Assembly: GCA_029245065.1 (NCBI GenBank)
Contig: JAQWQB010000020.1
Span: 1 to 60,815, forward strand
Direction of reading: 5' to 3'
Source of the DNA: Flavobacteriales bacterium
GTDB lineage: Bacteria; Bacteroidota; Bacteroidia; Flavobacteriales_D; Sanyastnellaceae
DNA length: 60,815 bases
Part shown: positions 26,856 through 35,531 of the stretch, piece by piece
Layout of the letters: every line of letters begins with the position of its first letter
How positions within the stretch are numbered: the first letter of the stretch is position 1
The notes under the pieces: generated by a model
Seen by the model: only the letters and a program-made list of their open reading frames with translations
What the model was told of the DNA's origin: nothing
Database searches by the model: none
Made by a program: the position numbers and the translations under genes

Positions 26856-28763
26856 TTATTCGCAAGGAGACCCGTAAGAACCTAAAAACAACAGTAAATC
26901 GGTTGCATTAATAAGCTCATCACCGTTTAGATCTGCTGGGCAACCAGGGTCCGTTATACAAGTTTGCGAAACCTCATCCCAAATGGTTCCTTCCCCGCAA
27001 TAGCCTATGCTGAAAATGCACGAGTTGTCGTCTACAGTAGCCATCGCATTGTAGTTCACAGCGGTAGCATCCGTGCAACCTGAAAAGATGCAAGAACTGT
27101 CGTCAATTTCAGCCAATGGATCGTAATTATCGGCATCTGGGTACGTACAACCTTGCAGCCCAACACATCCAGAACAAGCCACACAGCTTGAAAAACAGTG
27201 AATCGGAATCGTCTCTGGAACCCCACTTGTAATGAATGTTCGTTGGTAACCATTAAAACCATCAAGCACACCACAATCTAGCGGCACTGCCTCTGCTTGA
27301 CTCCAATCGGTCCCATTGACGTACTTGTATTCTATGGATGTACCAGGGGCGAATGATGTCGTATAAACGAACACCTGTCCGCCTTGATCTTCCATGAGAA
27401 TACTCGTTGGATCCCAGCCTTGAAAATCGCCAGCTAAGTGAAGCCCTTCTGGCAACACCGAAGTTTCAGACATGTCAATGATAAACGTAACCTCAAACAC
27501 ACAAGAACCATCGTCGTCAGTGGCTTCCTCATTGTAGTTTGACGCGGTCTCGTCTAGACACCCTAAAATAAATTCTTCACCGCATGCCACGCAAGATGCA
27601 AAGCACAACGTTTCCAATATAACATTGGCTTCTTCGACCACCAAAAAACGGTTTCCGATTTGTTGGCATTCGTTCGGGACCAGTTCTTCTTCGCCCCAGA
27701 TCATGCCATTGATAAACTTGTATTGGATGGTCTGGTTCGCTGCTACAACAAGTGCTACGCTCCAGACGCCGTCTCCTAAATCAATCATTGGGTTGGTAGA
27801 AGTATCCCAACCCTGAAAATCGCCTGCTATGTGCACCCCATCTGGGCTCACGGTTTCGTCAGACATATCGACATTGAATTCAACCGTGAACATGCAGGAC
27901 CCATCATCAACATTCGCCAGCGCATTGTAATTAACCGCTTCTTCAAAAATGCATCCTGGAACGGGTAGTTCGGAACAAACAACACAGTATGAAAAACACA
28001 CTGGATCTAGTACAACCGACATGGTAGGAATTGTCGCAAAACGATTTCCGTTTACCGTGCATTCCGCCGGATTCATTTCATCAGCTCCCCAAACATTCCC
28101 ATTGATGAATTTATATTCCACTTCTTCAAGTGGGTTCAGCGGCAAGGTCAAGGACCAAATCCCCCCACCTTCATCACTCATGGGTGTTGCTCCAGCGTCC
28201 CATCCTTGGAAACTCCCAGCTAGATGAACTCCATCTGGGCTTACGGTCTCTTGCGACATATCCACTTGAAAAGTCACATCAACGGCTTCGAGAGGGCAAG
28301 CTTCACACGAAGCGAAGCAATGAAGAGGAATTACTTCGGCCATTGGGCTAACTGTCCACGCTCTGTTAAACCCTCCAAAACCGTCATCAGCACCGCATAC
28401 TCCCGGAACCGTTTCTTCGAGCCCCCAAGCATTGCCATTGAGGTACTTGTAATTCAACACCTGTCCTGAAGACACCGAAATAGTGAGCTCCCATGTGCCA
28501 TCGCCATTGTCTGTAAGAGCCGTCGTTGACGGATCCCAGTCTTGGAAATCGCCCGTTAAGAAGGCACCCTCTGGCGGCACCGTCTGATCTGACATGTCTA
28601 CCTGAAAAGTCAAATCATAGGTACATGAGGCATCTTCCTCATCTGCTAATGGATCGTAATTGTTTGCGTTCACGTCTGTGCATCCTGGCACAAGAGCGGA
28701 GGTATACGCGGCAGAGAGCTCCAATGTGAAAAGGCTCAGCACCACTAAAATTGATATTCTCAT
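26856..28763 (-). CDS. secreted repeat protein: four CBM-like domains, Asn/Asp repeats and a dockerin-like end
   Basis: The 635-residue exported protein is modular. Four domains that resemble AMPK/CBM48-type glycogen-binding folds lie at about 50-150, 162-258, 293-388 and 424-525, each opening 'VDMS' and containing GDFQGWD or a close variant. Five short GCxDxxAxNYxxxAxxDDxSC repeats lie at about 27, 270, 401, 539 and 563; such repeats occur in flavobacterial surface proteins. The C-terminus (608-635) is dockerin-like: DLNGD at 611-615 then INATDLLLFLG, with Asp/Asn at the calcium positions. No T9SS domain is present. It could bind glucans at the cell surface. The DNA repeats make it liable to recombination. 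Confidence 0.75.
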   Translation of the reverse strand: MRISILVVLSLFTLELSAAYTSALVPGCTDVNANNYDPLADEEDASCTYDLTFQVDMSDQTVPPEGAFLTGDFQDWDPSTTALTDNGDGTWELTISVSSGQVLNYKYLNGNAWGLEETVPGVCGADDGFGGFNRAWTVSPMAEVIPLHCFASCEACPLEAVDVTFQVDMSQETVSPDGVHLAGSFQGWDAGATPMSDEGGGIWSLTLPLNPLEEVEYKFINGNVWGADEMNPAECTVNGNRFATIPTMSVVLDPVCFSYCVVCSELPVPGCIFEEAVNYNALANVDDGSCMFTVEFNVDMSDETVSPDGVHIAGDFQGWDTSTNPMIDLGDGVWSVALVVAANQTIQYKFINGMIWGEEELVPNECQQIGNRFLVVEEANVILETLCFASCVACGEEFILGCLDETASNYNEEATDDDGSCVFEVTFIIDMSETSVLPEGLHLAGDFQGWDPTSILMEDQGGQVFVYTTSFAPGTSIEYKYVNGTDWSQAEAVPLDCGVLDGFNGYQRTFITSGVPETIPIHCFSSCVACSGCVGLQGCTYPDADNYDPLAEIDDSSCIFSGCTDATAVNYNAMATVDDNSCIFSIGYCGEGTIWDEVSQTCITDPGCPADLNGDELINATDLLLFLGSYGSPCE

Positions 28764-28900
28764 GATGAGAAAGTTTAGGTTTGGTTAACTGGTGTTCAAA
28801 ATACACTTTTTCTGTTGGTTCTGCAATTTGCTTCAGGAAACACCCCTTAGCTTTCACAGTTATCAAGCGATTTTTCGAGTGCAAAGCACAATCAAGGTTG

Positions 28901-28908
28901 TACCTTTG
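28901..28908 (+). promoter_or_regulatory. candidate -7 promoter element for the secreted propeller protein
   Basis: TACCTTTG matches the Bacteroidota TAnnTTTG element and lies 16 bases before the ATG at 28925. No clear TTG exists at -33. It supports the downstream start over the long upstream frame. Confidence 0.4.
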
Positions 28909-28924
28909 TCGCAAACCTGTAATT

Positions 28925-29992
28925 ATGAAATCGATTTTTACCCTTAGCACATGCTTCATGTGCCTTCTCTCTTTCGCCCAAACAAAAGGCACGATTGAAT
29001 CATGTGAGTATGATCCAATCAACAACCGCTTCTTTGTTTCAAATAGCTCCAGCATTCTTGTTACCGATGACCTAGGAGAAACCTGGTCTTTCTTTGGTGA
29101 TGGCAGTGCGAATTATGGCAGGGAGGTACTGGGAAACAATCTTTTCGTGATTGACAACCCAAGCATTTACGCTTACGACTTAACTACAGGCGAGGAGACA
29201 ATGGAAATGAATGTTTCTGGCGCACAATTCTTAAATGGCATGGGGTCTGATGGAAACAACACCTTGTATGTGAGTGATTTCAACGGAAACAAAATCTACA
29301 AAATTGATGTCTCTGACTTGGACAACCCTACATCAGAAGTCATTGTTCCGAACACCTCTCAACCCAATGGAATTGTTGTAGACGCGGCGAATAACAGGGG
29401 CATATTTGTTAGTTGGGGCGAAAACCCAGACATCAAGTCGTTTGATTTAGACACGTACGACGTAACAACCTTGGCATCAGGAACTGGACTTAGCTACTGC
29501 GATGGAATTGACATTGACAACGACGGAAACTTCTACGTTTCTTCTTGGCAACCAACGCGCATCACCAAGTTCAACAACGACTTTAGCACAGATGAAATTG
29601 TTTCCGCTTCAGGACTCAATCAACCAGCTGACATTAGCTACGGTTTAGAAGTTGATATTTTGGGTATTGCGAATTCAGGATCCGGACAAGTTACTTTTGT
29701 GACATTTGGAGACAACTCCATTGAGGACTTTGCAATTGATTTCAGCTTGGAAGCATTTCCCGTTCCAGCAACGGATCACATCACTTTCGGCTTTGAGCTC
29801 GAAACATCTGCTGAGGTTTCTGGTCGAATTGTAGACACCCAAGGAAAGGAGCTTATTGCCCTTGAAGAAGCCCACATGAGCGCTGGAAAGCAAACCATCG
29901 AACTTTCTTCTCTTTCCCTCGCGACAGGCGTTTATTTCTTCGAGTTGAAGATTAACGAGACCTTGGTGGTCGAGCGTTTTATGATTGACTAA
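28925..29992 (+). CDS. secreted SMP-30-like beta-propeller protein with T9SS domain
   Basis: The 355-residue protein has a signal peptide (MKSIFTLSTCFMCLLSFAQ), a propeller region of SMP-30/gluconolactonase-like repeats (NTLYVSDFNGNKIYKIDV, QPNGIVVDAANNRGIFVSW, YCDGIDIDNDGNFYVSSW) and a C-terminal T9SS type A domain (LEAFPVPATDHITF, then LATGVYFFELKI). The sequence is open for 48 further codons upstream, but the signal peptide and the -7 element fix the start at 28925. It is probably exported to the surface or medium. Catalytic activity is not shown. Its stop interlocks with that of the convergent ATP-grasp gene. Confidence 0.8.
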   Translation: MKSIFTLSTCFMCLLSFAQTKGTIESCEYDPINNRFFVSNSSSILVTDDLGETWSFFGDGSANYGREVLGNNLFVIDNPSIYAYDLTTGEETMEMNVSGAQFLNGMGSDGNNTLYVSDFNGNKIYKIDVSDLDNPTSEVIVPNTSQPNGIVVDAANNRGIFVSWGENPDIKSFDLDTYDVTTLASGTGLSYCDGIDIDNDGNFYVSSWQPTRITKFNNDFSTDEIVSASGLNQPADISYGLEVDILGIANSGSGQVTFVTFGDNSIEDFAIDFSLEAFPVPATDHITFGFELETSAEVSGRIVDTQGKELIALEEAHMSAGKQTIELSSLSLATGVYFFELKINETLVVERFMID

Positions 29993-30894
29993 TCTTGTCC
30001 TTTTACAAAACGAGTTATTCCATTCGCTAATACCGCTGCGGCTTCGTGGCATTGCCTGAACCATAATTCCGGCTCGATCAATTCGAGTTCCGAAATAGCA
30101 AGTTGATTGGCGTTGTCAAAAACAACGTCAACCCTCGCGTACATCGGTTGTGGGTCACACGCTTTAACGGCTTTTTCGGCAAATGAGATTTGTTCGGGGC
30201 TCGCATCGAAATCTTTGACTGTGCCTCCAAAATCGTCTTGAACACGAAAATCTCCTTTTTTGGCGATTTTATGAACGGCATGCGTGTACTTTCCGTCCAT
30301 GACCATTAAACTAAGTTCGCCGAATTCAACGATGCTATTGATGAATGGCTGCAACATCATTTCTTCTTTCGCAATTAGCTCTTCGAAAATGGCTTCGTGC
30401 TTGGCCAAATTGGCATCCTCCAGTAAGTAGGTGTGTCTTGCTGCTCCTGAAACGGTTGGTTTGAGAACCCATCGACCCCAAGGAGATTTTTCACAAATGG
30501 AGCGCAAAGAATCTGAAGTGCCAACTGGTATGAAAATGGTTTCGACACAATTGACGCCTTTCTTCTCCAAGTCTTCTAGGTAGCGTTTGTCTATGTTCCA
30601 GTGGATAAGTTGAGCGGGGTTAATCAAAACTGTTTGTGTCGAAACGCTTTTTAACCACTTCGAAAATTCTTCAAAGCGATTGAAATAGTCCCATGTGCTT
30701 CGGAACAATACTGTTTTCGTCTTTGACCAATCTACATCAGGGTCAGCCCAGTCTTTTCGTTGAACCTTCAATCCGTTCTTTTCCAAGGCTGTCATCACAA
30801 GCCTATCTTCCGTAAGTACTTGCTCATCGTACCAGTCTGGATTGACTGGATTTACGTAGCGAGATTCCGTTAAAATGGTCACATCAAAATTCAT
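29989..30894 (-). CDS. ATP-grasp domain protein of unknown substrate
   Basis: The 301-residue protein resembles stand-alone ATP-grasp ligases: FRSTWDYFNRFEEF near 75-90, INPAQLIHWNIDKRYL (substrate-side lysine), WVLKPTVSGAARHTYLL (nucleotide-binding lysine), LMVMDGKYTHAVHKIAKKGDFRVQ and finally ARVDVVFDN with ISELELIEPELWF (metal-binding acids). This matches the DcsG/cycloserine-ligase-like group, which joins a carboxylate to an amine or thiol. No biosynthetic partner gene is adjacent. An in-frame ATG at 30921 would add nine residues. The 3' end overlaps the convergent propeller gene by four bases. Confidence 0.8.
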   Translation of the reverse strand: MNFDVTILTESRYVNPVNPDWYDEQVLTEDRLVMTALEKNGLKVQRKDWADPDVDWSKTKTVLFRSTWDYFNRFEEFSKWLKSVSTQTVLINPAQLIHWNIDKRYLEDLEKKGVNCVETIFIPVGTSDSLRSICEKSPWGRWVLKPTVSGAARHTYLLEDANLAKHEAIFEELIAKEEMMLQPFINSIVEFGELSLMVMDGKYTHAVHKIAKKGDFRVQDDFGGTVKDFDASPEQISFAEKAVKACDPQPMYARVDVVFDNANQLAISELELIEPELWFRQCHEAAAVLANGITRFVKGQD

Positions 30895-30898
30895 GATA

Positions 30899-30929
30899 CA
30901 AAGATGTCTCACGGAGTTCAACTTTACAA
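30899..30929 (-). promoter_or_regulatory. candidate promoter of the ATP-grasp gene, possibly leaderless
   Basis: On the minus strand TTG (30929-30927), a 20-base spacer and CATCTTTG (30906-30899) resemble the Bacteroidota promoter. The predicted transcript start would fall on or next to the ATG at 30894, suggesting a leaderless or nearly leaderless mRNA. Confidence 0.4.
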
Positions 30930-30952
30930 CTAAAACCTATGCTCTACTTTCC

Positions 30953-30960
30953 TACCTTTG
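30953..30960 (+). promoter_or_regulatory. candidate -7 promoter element of lpdA
   Basis: TACCTTTG, an exact TAnnTTTG match, lies 30 bases before the lpdA ATG at 30991. No TTG was found at -33. It faces away from the ATP-grasp promoter in the same short divergent gap. Confidence 0.4.
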
Positions 30961-30990
30961 CACTCGTTTGAATCAAGAAGAATCTTACTT

Positions 30991-32379
30991 ATGAAATACG
31001 ATGTTATTGTTCTAGGAAGTGGACCAGGCGGTTACGTTACTGCTATTCGCGCTTCTCAACTCGGTTTGAAAACAGCAGTTATTGAGCGTGAATCGCTTGG
31101 TGGAATCTGCTTAAACTGGGGATGTATCCCTACAAAAGCGCTTCTGAAAAGTGCCAATGTATTTGAATACATCAACCACGCTAAAGACTACGGCATTCAA
31201 GTAAACGAGCCTACCGCTGATTTCGGAGGCATGGTTAAGCGAAGCCGCGACGTTGCAAACGGTATGAGTAATGGTGTCAAGTTTCTCATGAAGAAGAACA
31301 AAATTGATGTCATCATGGGTTCTGGCAAAGTGAAGCCAGGCAAAAAAATTGAAGTTACAGACGACAAAGGTGCAGTTTCTACTTACGAAGGTGGAAGCAT
31401 TATTATCGCTACTGGTGCTCGTTCACGCGTACTTCCAAACCTTCCACAGGATGGCAAGAAAATCATTGGATACCGCGAAGCTATGACCTTAGCAAAGCAA
31501 CCAAAGAAAATGGTTGTTGTTGGTTCAGGTGCCATTGGAGTTGAGTTCGCTTATTTCTACAGCGCCATTGGAACGGAAGTAACTATTGTGGAATACATGC
31601 CGAACATTGTTCCTGTAGAGGACGAAGAAGTGAGCAAGCAATTGGAGCGTACCTTCAAGAAGAGTGGGATTAAAATTATGACCAACTCTGAAGTGACAGG
31701 GGTTGACACCAAAGGCAGTGGATGCAAGGTATCTGTGAAGACGAAAAAAGGCGAAGAAGTACTTGATTGTGATGTTGTACTTTCAGCTGTTGGAGTGGTA
31801 GCGAACATTGAGAACATTGGACTGGAAGATGTTGGTATCGCTACAGACAAAGGCAAATTGATTGTCAACGATTTCTACGAAACGAACATCCCAGGATACT
31901 ACGGTATTGGGGATTGTGTACCTGGACCTGCGTTGGCTCACGTTGCTAGTGCTGAAGGAATCATTTGTGTGGAAAAGATAGCTGGACAAAATCCAGAAGC
32001 ATTGGATTACGGTAACATCCCAGGATGTACTTACTGCTCTCCAGAAATTGCTTCCGTAGGAATGACAGAAAAAGCGGCTAAGGAAGCCGGCATGGACATT
32101 AAGGTTGGTAAATTCCCATTCTCTGCATCAGGAAAAGCCAGTGCGGCAGGACATAAAGATGGCTTCGTTAAGTTGATCTTTGATGCGAAGTACGGTGAGC
32201 TTCTTGGAGGTCATTTAATCGGGGCCAATGTGACAGAAATGGTTGCTGAATTGGTAGCACTCAGAAAACTGGAAACAACAGGACACGAACTGATCAAAAC
32301 AGTTCACCCTCACCCAACCATGAGTGAGGCCATCATGGAAGCTGCTGCAGCTGCATATGACGAGGTGATTCACCTGTAA
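30991..32379 (+). CDS. lpdA: dihydrolipoyl dehydrogenase (E3)
   Basis: The 462-residue FAD flavoprotein reoxidises dihydrolipoamide in 2-oxoacid dehydrogenase and glycine cleavage complexes, passing electrons to NAD+. FAD-binding GSGPGGYVTA (9-18), the redox disulfide in GGICLNWGC (Cys40 and Cys45), the NAD-binding GSGAIGVEFAYF and the C-terminal catalytic HPHPTMSEA are all present. The frame is open for 11 codons upstream, but the family starts at MKYDVIVLG. An intrinsic terminator follows. It may serve the fused E1 at 21200-23614. Confidence 0.96.
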   Translation: MKYDVIVLGSGPGGYVTAIRASQLGLKTAVIERESLGGICLNWGCIPTKALLKSANVFEYINHAKDYGIQVNEPTADFGGMVKRSRDVANGMSNGVKFLMKKNKIDVIMGSGKVKPGKKIEVTDDKGAVSTYEGGSIIIATGARSRVLPNLPQDGKKIIGYREAMTLAKQPKKMVVVGSGAIGVEFAYFYSAIGTEVTIVEYMPNIVPVEDEEVSKQLERTFKKSGIKIMTNSEVTGVDTKGSGCKVSVKTKKGEEVLDCDVVLSAVGVVANIENIGLEDVGIATDKGKLIVNDFYETNIPGYYGIGDCVPGPALAHVASAEGIICVEKIAGQNPEALDYGNIPGCTYCSPEIASVGMTEKAAKEAGMDIKVGKFPFSASGKASAAGHKDGFVKLIFDAKYGELLGGHLIGANVTEMVAELVALRKLETTGHELIKTVHPHPTMSEAIMEAAAAAYDEVIHL

Positions 32380-32396
32380 ACAACCAATAATACTAG

Positions 32397-32429
32397 AAAA
32401 ACGAGAAGGTATCTTCTCGTTTTTTTTTT
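32397..32429 (+). terminator. intrinsic terminator of lpdA
   Basis: ACGAGAAG and CTTCTCGT pair around a GTAT loop, extended by flanking A and T runs, and are followed by nine T. It lies 18 bases after the lpdA stop. It is a textbook Rho-independent terminator. Confidence 0.92.
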
Positions 32430-32441
32430 GACCTTTTTAAA

Positions 32442-33212
32442 ATGAACCTCCGACAAATTGTGTGCATAGCACTCTTTTGTTCTGCTGCTTTATTTACAGC
32501 AGCGCAGCAAGACGCTACGCACGTATATTCACAATCAACTAAATGTAACTTGCTCTTGAGCGGCGCCTCATTTAGCACTTCGTTAGGAGGTTTCATTTTA
32601 GAAAGAACAGTCTCAGGCTATTCAGAAGATTTCATTTCTAATCTAAGCAGGCCCACCTCTTTGAATAGCATTGATCAATTGAGTTTAGATTGGTATGATT
32701 TAGGGTATAAAAAAATGAGCGACGGCTTTCTTCTTGGCAGTGCAGCCGTGCCTTCGTTGCTCTTTTTATCTCCAAAAACCCGTGGACATCGGAAGCAATT
32801 GGTTTTTGAATGGTCTCAAGTCTCAACACTTACAGTTGGTCTGACTTCTTTGACGAAAGTGATTGTTAAAAGAAATCGTCCTTTTCTCTTCAACCCCTCT
32901 GCTCCTATTGGATTAAAAGAAGAGCCGGATGCACAATATGCTTTTTTCAGCGGGCACACTTCTTTGACTGCTGCTTCGTGGTTTTTCTTGGCTCATCATG
33001 TCCAACGGCTAAGCAACAATAGATGGGTCAAAATAGGCACATGGGTTCTTGCGAGCACCATTCCTGCTTTCGTAGGATATGCGCGCATGCGAGCTGGAAA
33101 GCATTACTTTTCTGATGTAGCAACGGGCTATGTGGTGGGCGCTTCAATTGGGTATTTCATCCCACTGTTGCACCAACGTTCCATTTCAAAAAGAGCAAGT
33201 AAAAAGCGTTAA
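32442..33212 (+). CDS. exported PAP2-superfamily phosphatase
   Basis: The 256-residue protein has a signal peptide (MNLRQIVCIALFCSAALFTA) and the three PAP2 signatures: KVIVKRNRPF, YAFFSGHTS (catalytic His) and GYARMRAGKHYFSDV (second His and Asp). Several hydrophobic segments suggest membrane association. PAP2 enzymes remove phosphate from lipids, often undecaprenyl pyrophosphate or lipid A. It begins 13 bases after the lpdA terminator, so it needs its own promoter or read-through. Its TAA interlocks with the convergent bioB stop. Confidence 0.9.
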   Translation: MNLRQIVCIALFCSAALFTAAQQDATHVYSQSTKCNLLLSGASFSTSLGGFILERTVSGYSEDFISNLSRPTSLNSIDQLSLDWYDLGYKKMSDGFLLGSAAVPSLLFLSPKTRGHRKQLVFEWSQVSTLTVGLTSLTKVIVKRNRPFLFNPSAPIGLKEEPDAQYAFFSGHTSLTAASWFFLAHHVQRLSNNRWVKIGTWVLASTIPAFVGYARMRAGKHYFSDVATGYVVGASIGYFIPLLHQRSISKRASKKR

Positions 33213-34294
33213 GATTTAACTTTCGCCTCTTCCTTTTTCACTTCATTTCGTTCAATGGTATGAGCTGGACGACTCCATTTGATACGCTTCTCAGGATCTT
33301 CATTGGATTTGTAGCGCTCATTCACTTTTGGCTGCTCTCCCTTCTTGTAAGGCTCCATTGGCGTAATACCAAGGATGGAGAACAACTCCATATCCTTGTT
33401 AACATCCGGGTTCGGGGTAGTGAGCAATTTATCTCCGGCGAAAATAGAACCCGCTCCCACCATGAAGCAAAGAGCTTGCCCTTCGTCAGACATCTGCGTT
33501 CTTCCTGCTGAAAGACGCACAACAGAATCTGGAATAACAATTCTTGTGGTAGCAATCATGCGAACCATTTCCCAAATGCTAACGGGTGTTTGGTCTTCCA
33601 ACGGCGTTCCTTCAACCGCCACAAGAGCGTTTACTGGAATACTTTCTGGCGGTGTTTCCATTCCTGCATAGGTAGCAAGCATGGCACAGCGGTCTTCAGC
33701 TGTTTCGCCCATTCCAATAATTCCACCTGAACAAACAGAAACACCCGCTTTTCTGACATTCCCAATGGTCTCGAGTCTGTCTTCGTATCCGCGTGTTGAA
33801 ATAATTTCTTTGTAGTACTCCTCAGACGAATCCAAGTTGTGATTGTAAGCATACAGACCTGCATCAGCCAAGCGTTGTGCCTGCTTTTCAGTCACCATTC
33901 CAAGTGTACAGCACACTTCCAAGCCCACATCGTTGATGGTTCTCACCATTTCCAATACGTGGTCAAACTCATGGTCGTCTTTCACATTTCTCCAAGCCGC
34001 TCCAAGACAAAGTCTAGATGAACCAGAAGATTTTGCACGGAGGGCTTGCGCTTTCACGTGAGATAAACTGAGGAGATCTTCGTTTTGAACATCGGTATGG
34101 TACCTCGCTGCTTGCGGGCAATAACCGCAATCTTCCGGACATCCGCCTGTTTTGATGCTTAGCAATGTACTCACCTGTACTTCGTCTGCATTGTGATGCG
34201 CACGATGCACCGTTGCTGCGTCATAAATCAAATTAATCAGCGGCCTATTGTATACTTCAAGGATTTCTTCCTTCGTCCAAACTCTTCTACTCAT
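33209..34294 (-). CDS. bioB: biotin synthase
   Basis: The 361-residue radical SAM enzyme inserts sulfur into dethiobiotin. The 4Fe-4S motif is GCPEDCGYC (Cys52, 56, 59), followed by LCLGAAWRNVKD and YNHNLDSSEEYY, both diagnostic for BioB. The last 25 residues form a charged tail rich in Lys and Glu that exceeds the core domain. An ATG at 34294 is preferred to one at 34354 because the family starts near MSRRVWTKEEI. It lies away from bioF-bioD. A cysteine desulfurase gene is immediately upstream, fitting its need for sulfur in iron-sulfur clusters. Confidence 0.95.
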   Translation of the reverse strand: MSRRVWTKEEILEVYNRPLINLIYDAATVHRAHHNADEVQVSTLLSIKTGGCPEDCGYCPQAARYHTDVQNEDLLSLSHVKAQALRAKSSGSSRLCLGAAWRNVKDDHEFDHVLEMVRTINDVGLEVCCTLGMVTEKQAQRLADAGLYAYNHNLDSSEEYYKEIISTRGYEDRLETIGNVRKAGVSVCSGGIIGMGETAEDRCAMLATYAGMETPPESIPVNALVAVEGTPLEDQTPVSIWEMVRMIATTRIVIPDSVVRLSAGRTQMSDEGQALCFMVGAGSIFAGDKLLTTPNPDVNKDMELFSILGITPMEPYKKGEQPKVNERYKSNEDPEKRIKWSRPAHTIERNEVKKEEAKVKS

Positions 34295-34374
34295 AGTGTG
34301 CGAATTTCTTTCAAAAACTCTCTCCTCACAACCTTTTTCGCCGCAAGTTTTCAAATTTCAATCTGATTGATTAC

Positions 34375-35523
34375 TTAAGCATTGACGTTCACCGCACAAA
34401 GCTTCTCAACCTTTTCCATAGCGAAGTCAATATGTGCTTTGGTGGTGTTTTTAGAAAACGAAAAACGAATGCTTGTTCGGTTCGGTTCAATGGCGTTGAT
34501 TCCGTTCAATACGTGGGAACCTTTTGATGCACCTGAAGAGCATGCGCTACCACCAGAACACGCGACTCCTTCTATGTCCAGCAAAAAAGTGAACATACCT
34601 GCATTCTTGTTTGGCGGAAACATGACGTTTAACACCGTGTACAAACTTTCAGGATTGGCCGAATCACCGTTGAATTTCACTCCTTCAATTCTATTCTCCA
34701 ATTGCTCCTTCATGTACATTTTCACCTCCAAAACATGTGCTTTGTGCGCATCCATATCTTCATAGGCTAGTTCAAGCGCTTTTGCCAGTCCAACGATCCC
34801 TGAAATATTTTCTGTACCACCACGTAAAGCGCGCTCCTGTCCGCCGCCTACAATCATACTATTGATTTTCAGCTTTTTGTTTACGAATAAGAATCCACTT
34901 CCTTTCGGCCCATGTAATTTGTGAGCAGCACACGTAATGAAATCAATGTTCAAATTGGCCAAATCATGCGGAAAGTGCCCCATTGTTTGAACGGTGTCAC
35001 TGTGAAAAATGGCCCCTGCTTCTTTGCACATTTCACCCACTTTTCTAAGCGGCAACACATTCGCGATTTCATTGTTGGCGTGCATCAATGAAACCATGGC
35101 TTTTCCTTCTTGATTCAACAACTCTTGAAGGTGCAGCAGATCGACGTGTCCGTTTCCAGTTAAACGCACAAGGCTAACTCGAACATTTCCTTCTTCCTCA
35201 AGTCGTTGAGCTGTTTTGATAACCGCACTGTGCTCAATCTCGCTTGTAATGATATGGTCACATCCTAGATCAAAAACAGAGGCCTTAATGGCAAGGTTGT
35301 CTGCTTCTGTCCCTCCAGAGGTAAAACAAATTTCTGCTGGTGCGCAATGAAGAAGCCTAGCGATTGATCGACGAGAAGTCTCAATTGCTGATTTAGCTTT
35401 TCGCCCATAACTATGAGACGAAGAAGGGTTTCCGAAGACATTCCCTAGAAAAGGGAGCATGGCCTCCAAGACCTGAGGATCTACCTGAGTAGTCGCTGCA
35501 TTATCTAAGTAAACAGTTTTCAT
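34375..35523 (-). CDS. cysteine desulfurase (IscS/NifS-like)
   Basis: The 382-residue PLP enzyme releases sulfur from cysteine for Fe-S clusters and thiocofactors. It begins YLDNAATTQVDPQVLEAM and has FTSGGTEADNLAIK, the PLP lysine in CAAHKLHGPKGSGFL and the active-site cysteine in GGSACSSGASKGSHVL. The short active-site loop points to the IscS/NifS class and not SufS. It is between glmM and bioB on one strand; the nine-base gap to glmM suggests co-transcription. No iscU is adjacent. Confidence 0.92.
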   Translation of the reverse strand: MKTVYLDNAATTQVDPQVLEAMLPFLGNVFGNPSSSHSYGRKAKSAIETSRRSIARLLHCAPAEICFTSGGTEADNLAIKASVFDLGCDHIITSEIEHSAVIKTAQRLEEEGNVRVSLVRLTGNGHVDLLHLQELLNQEGKAMVSLMHANNEIANVLPLRKVGEMCKEAGAIFHSDTVQTMGHFPHDLANLNIDFITCAAHKLHGPKGSGFLFVNKKLKINSMIVGGGQERALRGGTENISGIVGLAKALELAYEDMDAHKAHVLEVKMYMKEQLENRIEGVKFNGDSANPESLYTVLNVMFPPNKNAGMFTFLLDIEGVACSGGSACSSGASKGSHVLNGINAIEPNRTSIRFSFSKNTTKAHIDFAMEKVEKLCAVNVNA

Positions 35524-35531
35524 TGAACTTT

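Noticed and set aside
27000-28700. CRISPR-like or mobile repeats
   Set aside because: The repeats are the coding repeats of one exported protein, with variable length and conserved frame.
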